15,977 bases of DNA. It comes from XYA12-FULL-58-9 sp001798605 (GTDB lineage Bacteria > Myxococcota > XYA12-FULL-58-9). The stretch covers positions 1 through 15,977 of the forward strand of contig DAINMX010000143.1 in NCBI GenBank assembly GCA_036736205.1, read 5' to 3'. Every line of letters begins with the position of its first letter. Position 1 is the first letter of the stretch. The notes beneath the pieces are model-generated. The model saw nothing but the letters and a program-made list of their open reading frames with translations, was not told where the DNA came from and did no database searches. Shown piece after piece: positions 13,974 through 15,977 of the stretch. A program made the position numbers and the translations under genes.

Positions 13974-15845
13974 TTACGCCCCGACGGCGTCGCCACATGG
14001 AGTTTCAACGGGGGTGAACTTCGACGAGGCTGGTGCGAGGGAGCGAAAAAGCTCCTTGAGGTCAATCGTGTCGAGGGTTTCCCGCTCCAAGAGTTGCACG
14101 GCGCTCGCTTTGAGGATCTCGCGGTTCTCCTGCAAGATTGCTCGTGCTCTCTCGAAGGCAGTAGCCACATATTTGCGTACCACGCAATCAATCTCCCGTG
14201 CGGTGTCCTCACTGTAGGAGCGTTGTTGCATTGGCTGGCCGCCGGGTCCGAGGAAGGTCTCTTTGTCCTGTTCAAAAGCCACGTGTCCCAGGGCCGGCTC
14301 CATGGCGTAGCGGGTCACCATGCTGCGGGCGATGTCGGTTATTTTCCCGAGGTCGTCAGCTGCGCCGGTCGAGAGATGGTCGAAGATAATGCTTTCGGCA
14401 GCGCGCCCGCCCATGAGCACCGCCATCTTTCCCGAAAGCTCGTCTTTGGTCATCAAGTAGCGATCGTCGGTTGGCCTCTGGATGGTGTAACCCAGAGCGC
14501 CGATACCCCGAGGAATGATTGAGACCTTGTGCACGGGGTCGGATCCCGCGATTGCGGAGGCAACAATAGCGTGCCCCATCTCGTGGTAGGCGACGATCTC
14601 CCGCTCCTTCGCATTGAGAAGACGGTTCTTGCGCTCGAGTCCGGCGACGATCCGTTCGACGCCCATGTTGAAATCATGCATCGTGACAGATTCGGCAGCG
14701 CGCCGAGTGGCTGACAACGCGGCCTCGTTGACGAGGTTCGCCAAATCGGCACCCGTAAATCCAGGCGTCAATGCGGCCACCTGCTCGAGCTCTACATCCT
14801 CGGCTAACTTCACCTGCCGCACGTGCACCCCGAGGATCTCCGCACGTCCGCGTTTGTCAGGACGGTCAACAAGGATTTGGCGGTCAAAACGGCCAGCTCG
14901 CAGAAGTGCCGGATCGAGAACCTCGGGACGATTGGTGGCTGCCAGCAGAACAATGCCACCGGTGGGATCGAAACCATCCATTTCGACCAACAACTGATTG
15001 AGGGTTTGTTCCTTTTCATCATGACCGCCGGAGAACCCAGATGGCCCGCGAGCTCTGCCGAGAGCATCGAGCTCGTCAATGAAAATAATCGCTGGGGACT
15101 TTGCCCGCGCCTGCTCGAACAGGTCGCGCACACGTGCGGCTCCGACACCGACAAACATCTCGACAAAGTCCGACCCGGAAATGGAGAAAAAGGGCACGCC
15201 GGCCTCACCAGCCACCGCCCGCGCCAACAAGGTCTTGCCAGTTCCAGGAGGACCTACCAAGAGGATGCCTTTGGGCATTCGTGCACCGAGTCGGCCGTAT
15301 TGTCCCGGATCCTTGAGGAAGGAAACGGTCTCAGCCAGCTCGGCTTGCGCCTCCTCGACACCCGCGACGTCCTTGAATCGAGTTGAAGTGTCGGTCTCGA
15401 CATAGACCTTGGCTTTGCTTTTGCCAATGGACATGAGTCCTCCGCCCGAGCCCAAACGTCCCGACATCCGTTTCATCAAGAAGAACCAAACCAAGAAGAA
15501 CAGCCCAATGGGGACGACCCACGAGAGTATGATAGGCAGAAACTGGCTTTCGATGTGTCCCGAATACTCGATGTCGTACTTGCTGAGCTCTTCGGCGAGT
15601 TCCGTGTCTACCCGAGTTGTCTTGAAATAGCGTTTTTCTCGGTCCTGGGGTTCTTTGAGCTCACCACGAATGTCGTTGGCGGTTATCACCGCGTTCTTGA
15701 TTCTTCCGTCCCGTGCCAAAGACTGAAACTCGCTGTAGGGAATGGGAGATACAGATTGGTAGCTTGACCATAGGCTCTGCAACAGCATGACGCCAAAAAT
15801 TGCAATCATTGCGTAGGTGAGATTGAATCTAGTGCTCTTCTCCAT
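13974..15845 (-). CDS. ftsH: ATP-dependent zinc metalloprotease FtsH
   Basis: A 623-residue membrane AAA+ protease, close to the usual length, that extracts and degrades membrane and short-lived cytoplasmic proteins as a hexamer. Two membrane spans (about 9-25 and 104-124) flank a small periplasmic domain. The AAA module has Walker A GPPGTGKT (198-205), pore motif FVG (231-233), Walker B IIFIDE (253-258) and the second-region-of-homology segment RAGRFDR with Arg 316/319. The protease domain has the zinc motif HEMGH (421-425) and the third ligand in STGAADDLGKIT (about D498). All key residues are present. The ATG at 15845 is chosen over an upstream reading at 15893 because GGAGGTG lies 7 nt before it and the family starts at MEKSTRFN. 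The sigma gene follows after 112 bp. Confidence 0.98.
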   Translation of the reverse strand: MEKSTRFNLTYAMIAIFGVMLLQSLWSSYQSVSPIPYSEFQSLARDGRIKNAVITANDIRGELKEPQDREKRYFKTTRVDTELAEELSKYDIEYSGHIESQFLPIILSWVVPIGLFFLVWFFLMKRMSGRLGSGGGLMSIGKSKAKVYVETDTSTRFKDVAGVEEAQAELAETVSFLKDPGQYGRLGARMPKGILLVGPPGTGKTLLARAVAGEAGVPFFSISGSDFVEMFVGVGAARVRDLFEQARAKSPAIIFIDELDALGRARGPSGFSGGHDEKEQTLNQLLVEMDGFDPTGGIVLLAATNRPEVLDPALLRAGRFDRQILVDRPDKRGRAEILGVHVRQVKLAEDVELEQVAALTPGFTGADLANLVNEAALSATRRAAESVTMHDFNMGVERIVAGLERKNRLLNAKEREIVAYHEMGHAIVASAIAGSDPVHKVSIIPRGIGALGYTIQRPTDDRYLMTKDELSGKMAVLMGGRAAESIIFDHLSTGAADDLGKITDIARSMVTRYAMEPALGHVAFEQDKETFLGPGGQPMQQRSYSEDTAREIDCVVRKYVATAFERARAILQENREILKASAVQLLERETLDTIDLKELFRSLAPASSKFTPVETPCGDAVGA

Positions 15846-15941
15846 CAGGACACACCTCCGCAGCCAAGCTGGTGCTCGAACTGGCAACGTCAACCCGGAG
15901 GGCCGATTATTTGGAAGGGTTAGCTAGTCTGCCCGTGCCGG

Positions 15942-15959
15942 CAATTGGCGCAATTGGCG
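15942..15959. repeat. Tandem CAATTGGCG in the ftsH upstream region
   Basis: CAATTGGCG is repeated head to tail, each copy containing the palindrome CAATTG. It lies about 100 bp upstream of the ftsH start in a 132-bp non-coding segment that runs to the window edge. I could not identify a convincing -35/-10 pair there. It may be a regulator site or chance. Confidence 0.35.
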
Positions 15960-15977
15960 CGGCGGTTCTTGACCGCA

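Noticed and set aside
13862..14275. Extended N-terminus of the sigma factor frame (312 codons)
   Set aside because: The added part lies largely over the ftsH 3' end in another frame and has no sigma-factor similarity.

Overview
The window looks like chromosomal DNA from a Myxococcota-type (former Deltaproteobacteria) bacterium of moderately high G+C. This placement is inferred from protein style only: a GCTDLSCAADIGGALGVDF-type secreted protein, several parvulin lipoproteins in tandem, an ECF sigma factor with a multidomain membrane partner, and a PHP-like domain joined to a polytopic membrane region. No rRNA, tRNA, CRISPR array or complete insertion sequence was seen.

Layout. The left edge (1-745, + strand) is accessory in character. 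It holds the tail of an unknown protein with an 11-residue repeat and a VapBC toxin-antitoxin pair with a promoter/operator that may give a leaderless vapB mRNA. From about 839 to the right edge every gene is on the minus strand. In transcription order (right to left) they are: ftsH; an ECF sigma factor; a long membrane protein joining a FecR-like anti-sigma region to carboxypeptidase-regulatory-like (CarboxypepD_reg) beta domains; a PqqD-like/TPR/membrane/HlyD-like adaptor protein; three consecutive parvulin peptidyl-prolyl isomerases (two lipoproteins and one SurA-like periplasmic protein); a 1004-residue protein with a degenerate PHP domain and a membrane domain; a PLP-dependent aminotransferase; and a short secreted protein that appears cut off at its 3' end next to vapBC.

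How they may work together. The common theme is envelope protein quality control: FtsH degrades membrane proteins, the ECF sigma/FecR pair could sense an envelope signal, and three parvulins fold exported proteins. Most junctions overlap or are short (4-bp ATGA, 8-bp and about 11-bp overlaps; 29-139 bp gaps), which fits one or a few operons. That the sigma factor controls the downstream genes is inference.

Most unusual points: a Shine-Dalgarno plus ATG plus membrane segment inside the FecR/CarboxypepD_reg gene, suggesting a recent fusion of two genes (or a 1-base error); a 36-bp-offset duplication of a gene junction, start site included, which makes the tail of one isomerase; six RxxT repeats between a PqqD-like domain and an HlyD-like adaptor; a small Cys/Tyr-rich reading frame just ahead of that gene; and a PHP domain that keeps its HxH motif but has lost the usual ITDHD motif.
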